DNA of 10,571 nucleotides from Pseudomonadota bacterium (GTDB taxonomy: Bacteria; Pseudomonadota; Alphaproteobacteria; Rhizobiales; Xanthobacteraceae), in the NCBI GenBank assembly GCA_023391175.1, contig JAEWBL010000111.1:1-10571 (forward strand). The letters run 5' to 3'. The position numbers were made by a program, and so were the translations under genes. Under the pieces are notes generated by a model. The model made no database searches. It had not been told where the DNA came from and saw only the letters and a program-made list of their open reading frames with translations. Position 1 is the first letter of the stretch. Every line of letters starts with the position of its first letter. Shown here piece after piece: positions 1-6,955 of the stretch.

Positions 1-199
1 GGTGGAATATCTGCACCTCGCCAAAGGCGCGCCGGTGCTGATCCGCGCGCTGAGCTATCGCGACGCCACCGGCCGCCTCGCCCTGTCCGGCCACACGGTG
101 CATCGCGCCGATCTCGTGCGCTATTCGCTGAGCGTCCCCCTCTCCCGCGACGGCGGACCCGCCGCCGACATCGACCGCAGCGGCGTCCACGACGACTGA
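1..199 (+). CDS. GntR/HutC-family transcriptional regulator, C-terminal fragment (UTRA domain)
   Basis: Only the last 66 codons or so are in the window; the reading frame is open at the left edge, so the GTG at base 2 is internal, not a start. The fragment looks like the end of a UTRA ligand-binding domain as found in HutC/PhnF-type GntR regulators: a 'KGAPVLIRALSYRD' strand, then 'TGRLALSGHTVHRAD', then a closing strand ending 'YSLSVPLS', followed by a short acidic tail. In this family the missing N-terminal part carries a winged helix-turn-helix and the UTRA domain binds a small effector. The gene lies upstream of the importer cluster on the same strand with about 90 bp between them, so it is a good candidate for its local regulator, which is an inference. 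The DNA-binding domain and effector pocket cannot be judged here. Confidence 0.7.
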   Translation, partial: VEYLHLAKGAPVLIRALSYRDATGRLALSGHTVHRADLVRYSLSVPLSRDGGPAADIDRSGVHDD

Positions 200-289
200 C
201 CGCACGCCCGCAGCCGTTTCCGCTCCGGGCATTCCGTCCGGCGCACGATGAACGAGGCGCACCAAGCGCCCTTCCAGAGGAGGCCAGAA
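200..289 (+). promoter_or_regulatory. Leader region between the GntR gene and the importer cluster
   Basis: These 90 bp must carry any promoter specific to the cluster, but I see no convincing -35/-10 pair. Two short inverted repeats are present: GCCCG at 206-210 with CGGGC at 226-230, and GGCGC at 256-260 with GCGCC at 266-270 around a 5-nt loop. The second lies just before the ribosome binding site. Neither has a T-run, so they are not clear terminators; they may be operators, mRNA hairpins or chance in GC-rich DNA. Confidence 0.3.
276..283 (+). promoter_or_regulatory. Strong ribosome binding site that sets a GTG start at 290
   Basis: AGAGGAGG lies 6 nt before an in-frame GTG at 290. The ATG at 248, in the same frame and 14 codons upstream, has no Shine-Dalgarno-like sequence before it, and this ribosome binding site would lie inside the longer reading. 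The site therefore decides the start of the substrate-binding protein. Confidence 0.8.
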
Positions 290-1480
290 GTGCAGTTCGG
301 ACGACGCAGCTTCCTGAAGATGGTGCCCGCCGCCGCCCTCGCGGCCACCGGCACCGGGACCGTGGCCGGCCTGTGGAGCAGTGCCGCCCGCGCCGCCGAG
401 CCGCTGCGCGTCGGCTCCATCCTCTCCGTGACCGGCCCGGCGGCCTTCCTCGGCGAGGACATGAAGGCGGGCCTCGAACTCGCGGTGGACGAGTTCAATG
501 CGGCCGGCGGCATGGGTGGCCGCAAGATCGAGTGGACTTATTACGACGCCGAGAGCCAGACCCAGAAGGGCATCACCGCCACCCGCCGGCTCATCAGCCA
601 GGACAAGGTGGAGGTGATCCTCAGCGGCGGCAACATGAGCGGCATTGCCCTCGCCATGGCGCCCATCACCAACGCCGCCAAGGTGCCCTTCATCTCGTCC
701 GAGGGCGCCCTCGCCATCGTCACCCCGGTCGCCGAGCGCCAGTATGTGTTCAAGAGCACGGTGGACGACGGCGACGTGCTGGAGCGCATCGCGGACTATC
801 TCGACAAGAAGAAAATCAAGAAGGTGGCGCTCATCGCCGACACGTCGGGCTTCGGCCAGGGCGCGGTGGGGCAGATGAAGATCGTCGGGCCGAAGCGCGG
901 CCTCGACGTGATGTATGAATCCTTCGCCCCCTCCGACACCGACATGATGCCCCAGCTGACCCGCATCCGCGATGCCGGTGCCGAGGCCATCATCTGCTGG
1001 ACGGTGACGCCGGCCGGCGTCGTCTTCCTCAAGCAGGCGCAGCAGCTGGGCCTCGACAAGAAGACGCTGATCCACAGCTACGGGTTCGTCTCCGCCGACT
1101 ACATGAAGCTCGCCGGGGACGCCGCCAACACCCTGCTCCTCGCCAGCCTGAAACTGCCCGTGGGCGACCAGCTGCCGGACAGCGACCCGCTCAAGGCCGG
1201 TATCCTCAAGCTGATGAAGGCCTATGAGGCGCGCTTCAAGCGGCCCGCCAGCATCTATGCGGCGGAATCCTACGACGCGGCGCTGCTTGCCCGCGAGGCG
1301 CTGAAGAAGGTGGGGGGCGATGTCTCCAAGCTCAGCCAGGGCATGGAGCAAATCAAGGATTTCCCTGGCATCTCCGGCGTCTTCACCTTCTCGCCGGAGC
1401 GCCATTCGGGGCTCTCCAAGCAGGACATCGTGCTGGTCAACTGGCGGGACGGCCGCTTCAACCTCGCCGACTACGCCTGA
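290..1480 (+). CDS. Branched-chain amino acid-type ABC transporter substrate-binding protein (Tat signal)
   Basis: Periplasmic solute receptor of the LivK/Peripla_BP_6 type that would deliver its ligand to the LivHMGF importer encoded downstream. From the GTG at 290 it is 396 aa. Residues 4-11 read GRRSFLKM, a twin-arginine motif, followed by an Ala-rich hydrophobic stretch and a likely cleavage after ARA (residue 35). The mature protein opens with 'LRVGSILSVTGPAAFLGED' and continues with 'GLELAVDEFNAAGGMGG', both hallmarks of the fold, and ends with 'VLVNWRDGRF'. The length is normal. Starting at 248 would push the twin-arginine pair about 19 residues in and ignore the strong ribosome binding site at 276-283. 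The ligand cannot be read from sequence; this family also binds aromatic acids, amides and urea. The neighbouring oxygenase-like and hydrolase genes argue against a plain amino acid uptake role, but that is inference. Confidence 0.93.
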   Translation: MQFGRRSFLKMVPAAALAATGTGTVAGLWSSAARAAEPLRVGSILSVTGPAAFLGEDMKAGLELAVDEFNAAGGMGGRKIEWTYYDAESQTQKGITATRRLISQDKVEVILSGGNMSGIALAMAPITNAAKVPFISSEGALAIVTPVAERQYVFKSTVDDGDVLERIADYLDKKKIKKVALIADTSGFGQGAVGQMKIVGPKRGLDVMYESFAPSDTDMMPQLTRIRDAGAEAIICWTVTPAGVVFLKQAQQLGLDKKTLIHSYGFVSADYMKLAGDAANTLLLASLKLPVGDQLPDSDPLKAGILKLMKAYEARFKRPASIYAAESYDAALLAREALKKVGGDVSKLSQGMEQIKDFPGISGVFTFSPERHSGLSKQDIVLVNWRDGRFNLADYA

Positions 1481-1508
1481 CGGGAACCATTAACGGGAGG
1501 AAACAGCC

Positions 1509-2462
1509 ATGGCCCTTTCGCGAGACATGTCCGCCGAGCAGGCGTTCGAGGTGGTCCAGACGCTGCTGGACGCCCCAGAGGACCGCTTTCCGCTGACCTT
1601 CAATTCGGACCTGCCGCGCATCCGCGAGCTGTTCCATGCAGCGACGCGGAACCAGTGGGACCCCAAGACCGACGTGGACTGGGACCAGCTCGATCCCTCG
1701 AAATACACCGAGGAGCAGCGCTACGCGGCCCGGCTCTACTGGAGCCGGCGAGCGTGGAGCGAATACGGCGCCATCTCCGAAAGCCCGGCTCTGCAGGTGC
1801 GGTTCGGCGTGGAGAACCGCCCCTCCGACATGCAGCTCTTCTTCACCATCCGCTCGCAGGAAGAGGCGCGCCACGCCGAAGCGTGCCATGCCATGGCGGA
1901 GAAGCTCGGCGGCTATATCGAGAAGCCGGTGCAGCAGCTGTTCGAGGGCTCGGTCTCGACCCACGGCGTGCGTCGCGCCGCGCTCAATGCGGACGTGCCG
2001 CTGGAGGGCATCATCGCCGCCCTCGTCTGCACGGCGGAGGAGATCGCCTTCGACGTGTTCAAGCATTTGAACGACGTCACGCATGATCCCGTCGCCAAGC
2101 AGATCGTGCGCTACATCATGCGCGACGAAAGCCGGCACTGCGCCTTCGGCTGGTATTTCCTCGAAGCCATCTGCGAACAGCTCACGCCTGAGCAGAAGAA
2201 GATGATCGAGGATGCCGTCATCACCATGATGGAGAAGGTCGAATTGAACGGCTACCACAGCGCGTGGCTCGCCCCGGAAAACCCGGCCTCCAACGCCGAG
2301 GTGGAAGCCGACCGCATCACCTACGAGGCGGGCCTCGGCTCCACCGTGGAAGAGGTGGAGAAGCCGGTGTTCATCGCCACCGTCCAGCGCATCCGCGAGC
2401 AGATGCGAGCTCTCGGCATCGAACTGCCCCCGTTCACGCATCCCAAGCTCGGGACGATCTGA
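1509..2462 (+). CDS. Ferritin-like di-iron carboxylate protein, likely oxygenase catalytic subunit
   Basis: A 317-aa soluble, mainly helical protein with the metal-ligand pattern of ferritin-like di-iron proteins: a helix-1 Glu (E85, in WSRRAWSE), an ExxH motif (E119, H122, in EEARH), a third-helix Glu (E177 or E178, in TAEEIAF) and a second ExxH (E207, H210, in DESRH). This is the arrangement seen in ribonucleotide reductase R2, bacterial multicomponent monooxygenases, AurF-type N-oxygenases and PaaA. I cannot assign it to a named member. A GYHSAWLAPE motif at 248-257 recurs in the next gene. The ATG at 1509 follows GGGAGG at 1495-1500 with an 8-nt spacer and lies 28 bp after the binding-protein stop, so it is probably co-transcribed. 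It likely oxidises the imported compound or a derivative in the cytoplasm (inference). No reductase or ferredoxin gene is in the window. Confidence 0.88.
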   Translation: MALSRDMSAEQAFEVVQTLLDAPEDRFPLTFNSDLPRIRELFHAATRNQWDPKTDVDWDQLDPSKYTEEQRYAARLYWSRRAWSEYGAISESPALQVRFGVENRPSDMQLFFTIRSQEEARHAEACHAMAEKLGGYIEKPVQQLFEGSVSTHGVRRAALNADVPLEGIIAALVCTAEEIAFDVFKHLNDVTHDPVAKQIVRYIMRDESRHCAFGWYFLEAICEQLTPEQKKMIEDAVITMMEKVELNGYHSAWLAPENPASNAEVEADRITYEAGLGSTVEEVEKPVFIATVQRIREQMRALGIELPPFTHPKLGTI

Positions 2463-2463
2463 C

Positions 2464-3399
2464 ATGCCGCTTCACGCCACGCGGGCCGAGCCCTCCTTGC
2501 CGCCGGTGCGGCTTTTGGTCGAGCGTCGTTTCCCGCTCGAGATGAACGTGACGCTGCCGGAAATCCGCGCCCTCTACGACACGGGCAAGGCCGGCCGCTG
2601 GAACCCGCACCGCGACGTGGACTGGAGCGCGCTCAATCCGGAAAGCTATCCAGAGGAGGTGTGCGCCGCCGCTCGCCGCACCTGGAGCCGGCGGGTGTGG
2701 ACCGAGGCCACCGGCCTCACCGAGACCCCCGCCCTCATCGTGCGCTTCTGCATGGAGGTGGGCCGGGAGATCGACCCGAAATTCTACCTCACCACTCGCA
2801 ACACCGAGGAAGCCTGGCACGTCGAGTGCTACGACCGGATCGCCGAAGCCTTCGGCGGCCGCCTCGCCCGCCCTGCCGCCAAGGCCTATGAGGCGGTGTT
2901 CAACCGCCACCTGCACCGCCGCGTGATGGATGCGGGCCAGTTGCTCGACGCCTATGTCGCCGCCCACGCCGCCTTCGAGGACGGGCTGGAGCTGGAGCTT
3001 ACCAGGGCCTGGCGCGCCGCGGCCACCAACCCGACCGTGCAGTCCATGCTCGATTTCGTCATCGCCGACAAGGAGCGCCACGCCGCCTTCGGTTGGCTCT
3101 ATCTCGCGGCTAAGGCCGAGGGCTGGAGCAAGGAGGAGCGCGAGACCATCGCGGCCGAGCTTTCCGACTATGTGCGGGACGTGGTGCTGAAGGGCTATCA
3201 CTGCCCCTGGCTCGCCCCCGAGCACGCCGCGGCCGAGGCGGAAGCCGATGCGATCACGGCCGAAGCCGGTCTCGGCGGGGCACCTCGTTCAGCCGAAGAG
3301 GATGCGCTCGCGACCTTCGCCGGCAATGCCCGCACGCGCCTCGCGGAACTTGGGGTGGTGGTTCCCCTGTTCGAGACCAACCGCATGCGCAGTTTCTGA
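2464..3399 (+). CDS. Second ferritin-like protein, paralog of the preceding gene with an altered metal site
   Basis: A 311-aa paralog of the protein before it: residues 31-95 match residues 35-99 of the first at 32 of 65 ungapped positions, and both share DVDW, WSRR, EExxH-type and GYHxxWLAPE motifs. Helix-1 E81 and the first ExxH (E116, H119) are kept. In the last motif, anchored by the shared AFGW, the Glu of DESRH is Lys (K203 in DKERH), while H206 stays. In helix 3 the EE pair aligns with D173-G174. A normal di-iron site is therefore unlikely, and this may be a structural or regulatory partner, as PaaC is to PaaA. It starts 1 nt after the first gene's stop, implying translational coupling. 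The ribosome binding site is weak, but homology continues upstream of the internal ATG at 2542 (RFPLEMN versus RFPLTFN), so I prefer 2464. Confidence 0.87.
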   Translation: MPLHATRAEPSLPPVRLLVERRFPLEMNVTLPEIRALYDTGKAGRWNPHRDVDWSALNPESYPEEVCAAARRTWSRRVWTEATGLTETPALIVRFCMEVGREIDPKFYLTTRNTEEAWHVECYDRIAEAFGGRLARPAAKAYEAVFNRHLHRRVMDAGQLLDAYVAAHAAFEDGLELELTRAWRAAATNPTVQSMLDFVIADKERHAAFGWLYLAAKAEGWSKEERETIAAELSDYVRDVVLKGYHCPWLAPEHAAAEAEADAITAEAGLGGAPRSAEEDALATFAGNARTRLAELGVVVPLFETNRMRSF

Positions 3400-3576
3400 C
3401 CCCTCGGACGTCTCGTTCCGAGGAAACGGGCGGGCCTCGCGCCTAACCCGAACCTGTCCCGGCCGTCCGCGCCCATCGGGGGGAAGCCCTGATCCTTCCG
3501 GAGCGCGGCGGCCGGGATCTTCATGCCCCTTCGGGGCCATCATTTCCGCAAGGCGCCGAAGGCTGGCCGTCACCTC
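3400..3576 (+). other. Intergenic gap before livH
   Basis: This 177-bp gap is the only long one in the cluster. I see no credible gene in it. It starts with a hairpin right after the upstream stop codon (listed separately). An imperfect repeat of GATCC (3491-3495) with GGATC (3515-3519) follows, too weak to interpret. A second promoter or an mRNA processing site could lie here; no clear -35/-10 pair is visible. Confidence 0.4.
3402..3423 (+). terminator. Hairpin after the ferritin-like pair (terminator-like or mRNA-stabilising)
   Basis: CCTCGGA at 3402-3408 and TCCGAGG at 3417-3423 form a perfect 7-bp stem with an 8-nt loop, beginning 2 nt past the stop codon. No T-run follows (the next bases are AAACGGGC), so it is not a standard intrinsic terminator. 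It may attenuate expression or stabilise the upstream mRNA 3' end, giving unequal expression of the pair and the permeases. Role inferred only. Confidence 0.4.
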
Positions 3577-4458
3577 ATGCAGACCGCAACCGCCCTCCTC
3601 CAGGTCCTCTCCGCCGGCATCGGCACGGGCGCCGTCTATGCGCTGGTGGCGCTCGGCTTCAACGTGGTCTTCAAGAGCACGGGCGCGATGAATTTCGCGC
3701 AGGGGGAATGGGTGGTGATGGGCGGCATGGTCACCGCCCTCCTCATCGGCGCCTTCTCCAGCATCGGGCTTGCCGTGGTGACGGCGGTGGTGCTGGTGGG
3801 CATGGTCGGCCTTCTCTCCGAGCGGCTTACGGTGCAGCCGCTGAAGAAGCCGGACGCCCTCGTCATCACCCTCGTCACCATCGGCCTCTCCATCGTCAGC
3901 CGCAGCATCGTGATGCTGGTGCTGGGCAAGAAGCCGGTGGGCTACGCCGGCTTCTCCGGCAACACGGCGCTCTCGTTCGGCGGGGTCAGCATCCAGAGCC
4001 AGACGCTGTGGATCATCGCCATCACCCTCGCCTTCCTCGTGGTGATGCACGCCTTCTTCGAGCGCACCATCCTCGGCAAGGCGCTGCGCGCGGCGGCGGC
4101 GGACCGGGAGGCGGCGGCCATCGTCGGGGTGAACGTGGGAAGCACCGTGCTGCTCTCCTTCGGCATCGCGGCGCTGGCGGGGGCGCTGGCCGGCGCCATC
4201 GTCACCCCCCTCACCCTCGCCTCCTACGACCAGGGCGCCATGTTCGGCTTCAAGGGGTTCAGCGCCGCCATGCTGGGCGGGCTCGGCAGCCTGCCGGGCG
4301 CGGTGGTGGGCGGGCTGGCGCTGGGGCTCCTGGAGGCGTTCGGCAGCTTCTACATCTCCTCCGCCTTCAAGGATGCCATCGCCTTTGCCGTGCTGCTGCT
4401 CATCCTGTTCGTGCGCCCCTCCGGCCTGCTGGGCCGGGCCGACATCGTGAAGGTGTGA
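3577..4458 (+). CDS. livH: LivH-type ABC transporter permease
   Basis: Inner-membrane permease of the branched-chain amino acid (HAAT) importer family, pairing with LivM to form the channel. From 3577 it is 293 aa, the normal family length, and opens 'MQTATALLQVLSAGIGTGAVYALVALG', the usual first membrane segment. Family motifs visible are NFAQGEWVVMGG near residue 40, the cytoplasmic ATPase-coupling region GKALRAAAADREAAAIVGVN, and the late KGFSAAMLGGLGSLPGAVVGG. Several further hydrophobic spans are evident. An in-frame ATG at 3523 would add 18 polar, basic residues (PLRGHHFRKAPKAGRHL) unlike the family N-terminus, so I place the start at 3577, although neither start has a strong ribosome binding site. 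livM follows after 4 bp. Confidence 0.93.
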   Translation: MQTATALLQVLSAGIGTGAVYALVALGFNVVFKSTGAMNFAQGEWVVMGGMVTALLIGAFSSIGLAVVTAVVLVGMVGLLSERLTVQPLKKPDALVITLVTIGLSIVSRSIVMLVLGKKPVGYAGFSGNTALSFGGVSIQSQTLWIIAITLAFLVVMHAFFERTILGKALRAAAADREAAAIVGVNVGSTVLLSFGIAALAGALAGAIVTPLTLASYDQGAMFGFKGFSAAMLGGLGSLPGAVVGGLALGLLEAFGSFYISSAFKDAIAFAVLLLILFVRPSGLLGRADIVKV

Positions 4459-4462
4459 GGCC

Positions 4463-5464
4463 ATGGCGAGCATGGAAGCCGAGACCGGACCGATGCCCCA
4501 CAGCCGCCTGCCCCGGCGCGGCCTCTCCCGCCATGCCCGCCTCGCTCTGGTGTGGCTGGCGCTGGCGGCGGTGCCCTTCGTGGTGCCCAACGCCTACTGG
4601 ATTTCCCTCGCCAACCTCGCCCTCATCAATCTGGTGCTCATCGCCTCGCTCAACCTGCTGATGGGCTATGGCGGGCAGATCTCCCTCGCCCATGCCGGCT
4701 TCTTCGGCCTCGGCGCCTATGCGAGCGGCATCCTCAACGTGCGCTACGGCGTGCCGCCCTTCCTCGGGCTGCCGGCCGCGGCCATCGTCGCGGGGCTCGG
4801 CGCGCTCCTCATCGGCATCCCGGCGCTGCGGCTGCGGGGGCATTACCTCGCCATGGCGACGCTGGGGTGGAATGCCATCCTCGTCGTCTTCTTCACCCAA
4901 TTGGTGGGGCTCACCGGCGGGCCCAACGGCCTGCTCGGCGTCGAGCCCTTCTCGGTCTTCGGCCATGCGTTGGACACCGAGGCGAAGGCCTTCCCGCTCG
5001 CCTGGGCGGTGGCCTTTTTGGTGATGCTCGCCATCTCCAATCTCCTCGCCTCGCGCATCGGCCGCAGCATAAGGGCGGTGGCGACGAACGAACTGGGGGC
5101 TCAGTCGCTGGGCATCGACAGCTTCCGCACCAAGCTCGCCGTGTTCGTGCTGAGCGCGGGCATGGCCGGCATCGCCGGCAGCCTCTACGTCCACATCAAC
5201 CAGTATGCCTCGCCGGAAACCTTCGGCATCGCCCCCTCCATCATGCTCCTCGTGATGGTCGCCATCGGCGGGGCGGGCACCTTCTACGGGCCGATGTTGG
5301 GCGCGCTGATCTACACCGCCGTGCCGCAGATCCTGCTCGATTACGAGGATGCCGAGCTGATGCTGTTCGGCCTCGGCCTGCTGGTGGTGCTGATCCTCTT
5401 CCCCCGCGGCCTTGCCGGCGTGCCGGCTGCGCTGGCCTCCCTCATCCGCAGGAGGCGGGCATGA
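4463..5464 (+). CDS. livM: LivM-type ABC transporter permease
   Basis: Second inner-membrane permease of the importer, 333 aa. After a basic cytoplasmic N-terminus (residues 1-27) hydrophobic spans begin with LALVWLALAAVPFVVP. LivM hallmarks are LLMGYGGQISLAHAGFFGLGAYASG, the coupling region SIRAVATNELGAQSLGID, and IGGAGTFYGPMLGALIYT near the C-terminus. The ATG at 4463 is 4 bp after livH, with GAGG only 2 nt upstream; ATG codons at 4472 or 4493 are possible alternatives, the former at better spacing from the same GAGG. The stop overlaps the livG start by 4 bp (ATGA), indicating coupled translation. Identity to the family is clear; solute specificity is unknown. Confidence 0.94.
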   Translation: MASMEAETGPMPHSRLPRRGLSRHARLALVWLALAAVPFVVPNAYWISLANLALINLVLIASLNLLMGYGGQISLAHAGFFGLGAYASGILNVRYGVPPFLGLPAAAIVAGLGALLIGIPALRLRGHYLAMATLGWNAILVVFFTQLVGLTGGPNGLLGVEPFSVFGHALDTEAKAFPLAWAVAFLVMLAISNLLASRIGRSIRAVATNELGAQSLGIDSFRTKLAVFVLSAGMAGIAGSLYVHINQYASPETFGIAPSIMLLVMVAIGGAGTFYGPMLGALIYTAVPQILLDYEDAELMLFGLGLLVVLILFPRGLAGVPAALASLIRRRRA

Positions 5465-6234
5465 CGGACCTTCTGGAGGTGGAAAACCTCACCTGCCGCT
5501 TCGCTGGCGTCACCGCCGTGGATGATCTCTCCTTCCGGGTGAAGGCCGGGGATATCAAGGCGGTGATCGGCCCCAACGGTGCCGGCAAGTCCACCCTGTT
5601 CAACATGATCGCCGGTGTGACCCCGCCGACCGAGGGGGCCATCCACTTCGACGGCGCACGCATCGATCGCCTGCCGACCCACGCGCGCGCCCGGCGCGGC
5701 ATCGCCCGCACCTTCCAGAATTTGCAGATCTTCCGCGAAATGAGCGTGCTGGAGAACGTCATGGTGGGCCGCCATCTGCGCGGCCGGGCCACCACGCTCT
5801 CTGCCGTCCTCCACGTCCCGTCCGTGGGCGCCGAGGAACGGGCGATGGAGGCCGCCGCCATGGCCCTCTTGGAGCGCTTCGGCCTCGCCGCCAAGGCCGC
5901 TCTGCCGGCGGGATCGCTGGCGTTCGGGCAGATGAAGGTGCTGGAGCTGGCCCGCGCCCTCGCCTCCGAACCGCGCCTGCTGCTGCTGGACGAGCCTGCC
6001 GCAGGCCTCCCTCATGCCGAGGCGGACAGGATGGCCGAGACCATCCGCGACCTGAACCGCGACGGCATGACCGTGCTGCTGGTGGAGCACAACATGCGCA
6101 TGGTCATGTCGCTCTCCCACGACATCCTCGTGCTCAGCAACGGCCGCCGCATCGCCGAGGGCACGGCGGAGGACGTCCGTCGCCACCCGGAGGTGCTCTC
6201 CGCCTATCTCGGTGAGGAGGCGGCCGATGCTTGA
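5461..6234 (+). CDS. livG: LivG-type ABC transporter ATP-binding protein
   Basis: One of two cytoplasmic ATPases powering the importer, 257 aa, typical length. Visible elements are Walker A GPNGAGKST (37-45), Q-loop glutamine Q86 in TFQN, signature LAFGQ (153-157), Walker B LLLLDEP with D177 and E178, and the switch histidine H210 in VEHN. All catalytic positions are present. The signature's LAxGQ form, in place of LSGGQ, is usual in the LivG branch. The start at 5461 overlaps the livM stop by 4 bp and follows AGGAGG (5450-5455) by 5 nt. An open frame continues upstream to 4552, but that stretch only shadows livM. The stop at 6234 overlaps livF by 8 bp. Confidence 0.95.
   Translation: MTDLLEVENLTCRFAGVTAVDDLSFRVKAGDIKAVIGPNGAGKSTLFNMIAGVTPPTEGAIHFDGARIDRLPTHARARRGIARTFQNLQIFREMSVLENVMVGRHLRGRATTLSAVLHVPSVGAEERAMEAAAMALLERFGLAAKAALPAGSLAFGQMKVLELARALASEPRLLLLDEPAAGLPHAEADRMAETIRDLNRDGMTVLLVEHNMRMVMSLSHDILVLSNGRRIAEGTAEDVRRHPEVLSAYLGEEAADA
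6214..6220 (+). promoter_or_regulatory. Ribosome binding site of livF inside livG
   Basis: GAGGAGG ends 6 nt before the ATG at 6227. It rules out the upstream in-frame GTG at 6212, which would precede this site. Confidence 0.75.
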
Positions 6235-6940
6235 GGTGGAAGGCCTCGTCGCCGGCTATGGCGGCACGGAAGTTTTGCACACGGTTTCCCTGAAGGTGGC
6301 GCGTGGGCAGTCCGTCTGCCTCATCGGCGCCAATGGCGCGGGCAAGACCACGCTGCTGCGCACCCTCGCCGGCCTCATCCGCCCCACGGCCGGGCGCATC
6401 TTCTTCGACGGCGCGGACATCACCCACCTCTCCACCTCGGCCCGGCTCTCGCGCGGGCTGGCGCTGGTGCCGGAGGGGCGGCGGGTGTTCGCGCCCATGA
6501 CGGTGGAGGAAAACCTGGAGATGGGCGCCTTCCGCCGGCTGTGGCCGCGCCGGGCGCAGGGTGTCGGCGCCGACCTCGACATGGTGTTCGCGCTGTTCCC
6601 GCGCCTCGCCGAGCGGCGGCGGCAGGCGGCGGGGCTCCTCTCCGGGGGCGAACAGCAGATGCTCGCCATCGGCCGTGCCCTCATGGGCCGCCCCCGCCTG
6701 CTCCTGCTGGACGAGCCCTCCATGGGCCTCGCGCCCAAGGTGGTGCAGGACATCTTCGCCACCATCCGCCGCCTCAATGCCGAAGGCATGTCCCTCCTCA
6801 TCGCCGAGCAGAATGCGAGCATGGCCCTGCGCAGCGCCGCCCACGGCTATGTCCTCGCCGAGGGTGCCATCGTCCGCGACGGCGCGGGCGCGGATCTGCT
6901 CCATGACGACGGCGTGCGCGCCGCCTATCTCGGCCTGTGA
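6227..6940 (+). CDS. livF: LivF-type ABC transporter ATP-binding protein
   Basis: Second ATPase of the importer, expected to dimerise with LivG on the LivHM channel. It is 237 aa, matching the LivF family. Motifs are Walker A GANGAGKTT (34-42), the LivF-typical VPEGRRVF (81-88), signature LSGGEQQ (138-144), Walker B LLLLDEPSMGLAP with D162 and E163, and AEQN at 193-196, where Gln stands in the switch-histidine position as is usual for LivF. The ATG at 6227 is set by the GAGGAGG at 6214-6220 and overlaps the end of livG by 8 bp. A hydrolase gene starts 15 bp downstream, so the processing enzymes appear fused to the transport operon. Confidence 0.95.
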   Translation: MLEVEGLVAGYGGTEVLHTVSLKVARGQSVCLIGANGAGKTTLLRTLAGLIRPTAGRIFFDGADITHLSTSARLSRGLALVPEGRRVFAPMTVEENLEMGAFRRLWPRRAQGVGADLDMVFALFPRLAERRRQAAGLLSGGEQQMLAIGRALMGRPRLLLLDEPSMGLAPKVVQDIFATIRRLNAEGMSLLIAEQNASMALRSAAHGYVLAEGAIVRDGAGADLLHDDGVRAAYLGL

Positions 6941-6955
6941 GTTTTCGGAAATCCC

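Noticed and set aside
1458..2465. 335-aa minus-strand open frame opposite the first ferritin-like gene
   Set aside because: It mirrors a gene with clear metal-binding motifs, has antisense-type composition and no recognisable domain.
3289..4590. 433-aa minus-strand open frame opposite livH
   Set aside because: Composition is rich in His, Asp, Glu, Gly and Arg as expected for an antisense frame of high-GC coding DNA; it spans several genes and shows no family motif.
4552..5460. Upstream extension of the livG frame, suggesting a 560-aa fusion
   Set aside because: This part only shadows livM in another frame; LivG begins at 5461 with its own strong ribosome binding site and normal family length.
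5917..5931. LAFGQ in place of LSGGQ in LivG as a possibly defective signature
   Set aside because: LAxGQ and LAYG forms are usual in LivG proteins, and all other ATPase motifs are intact.
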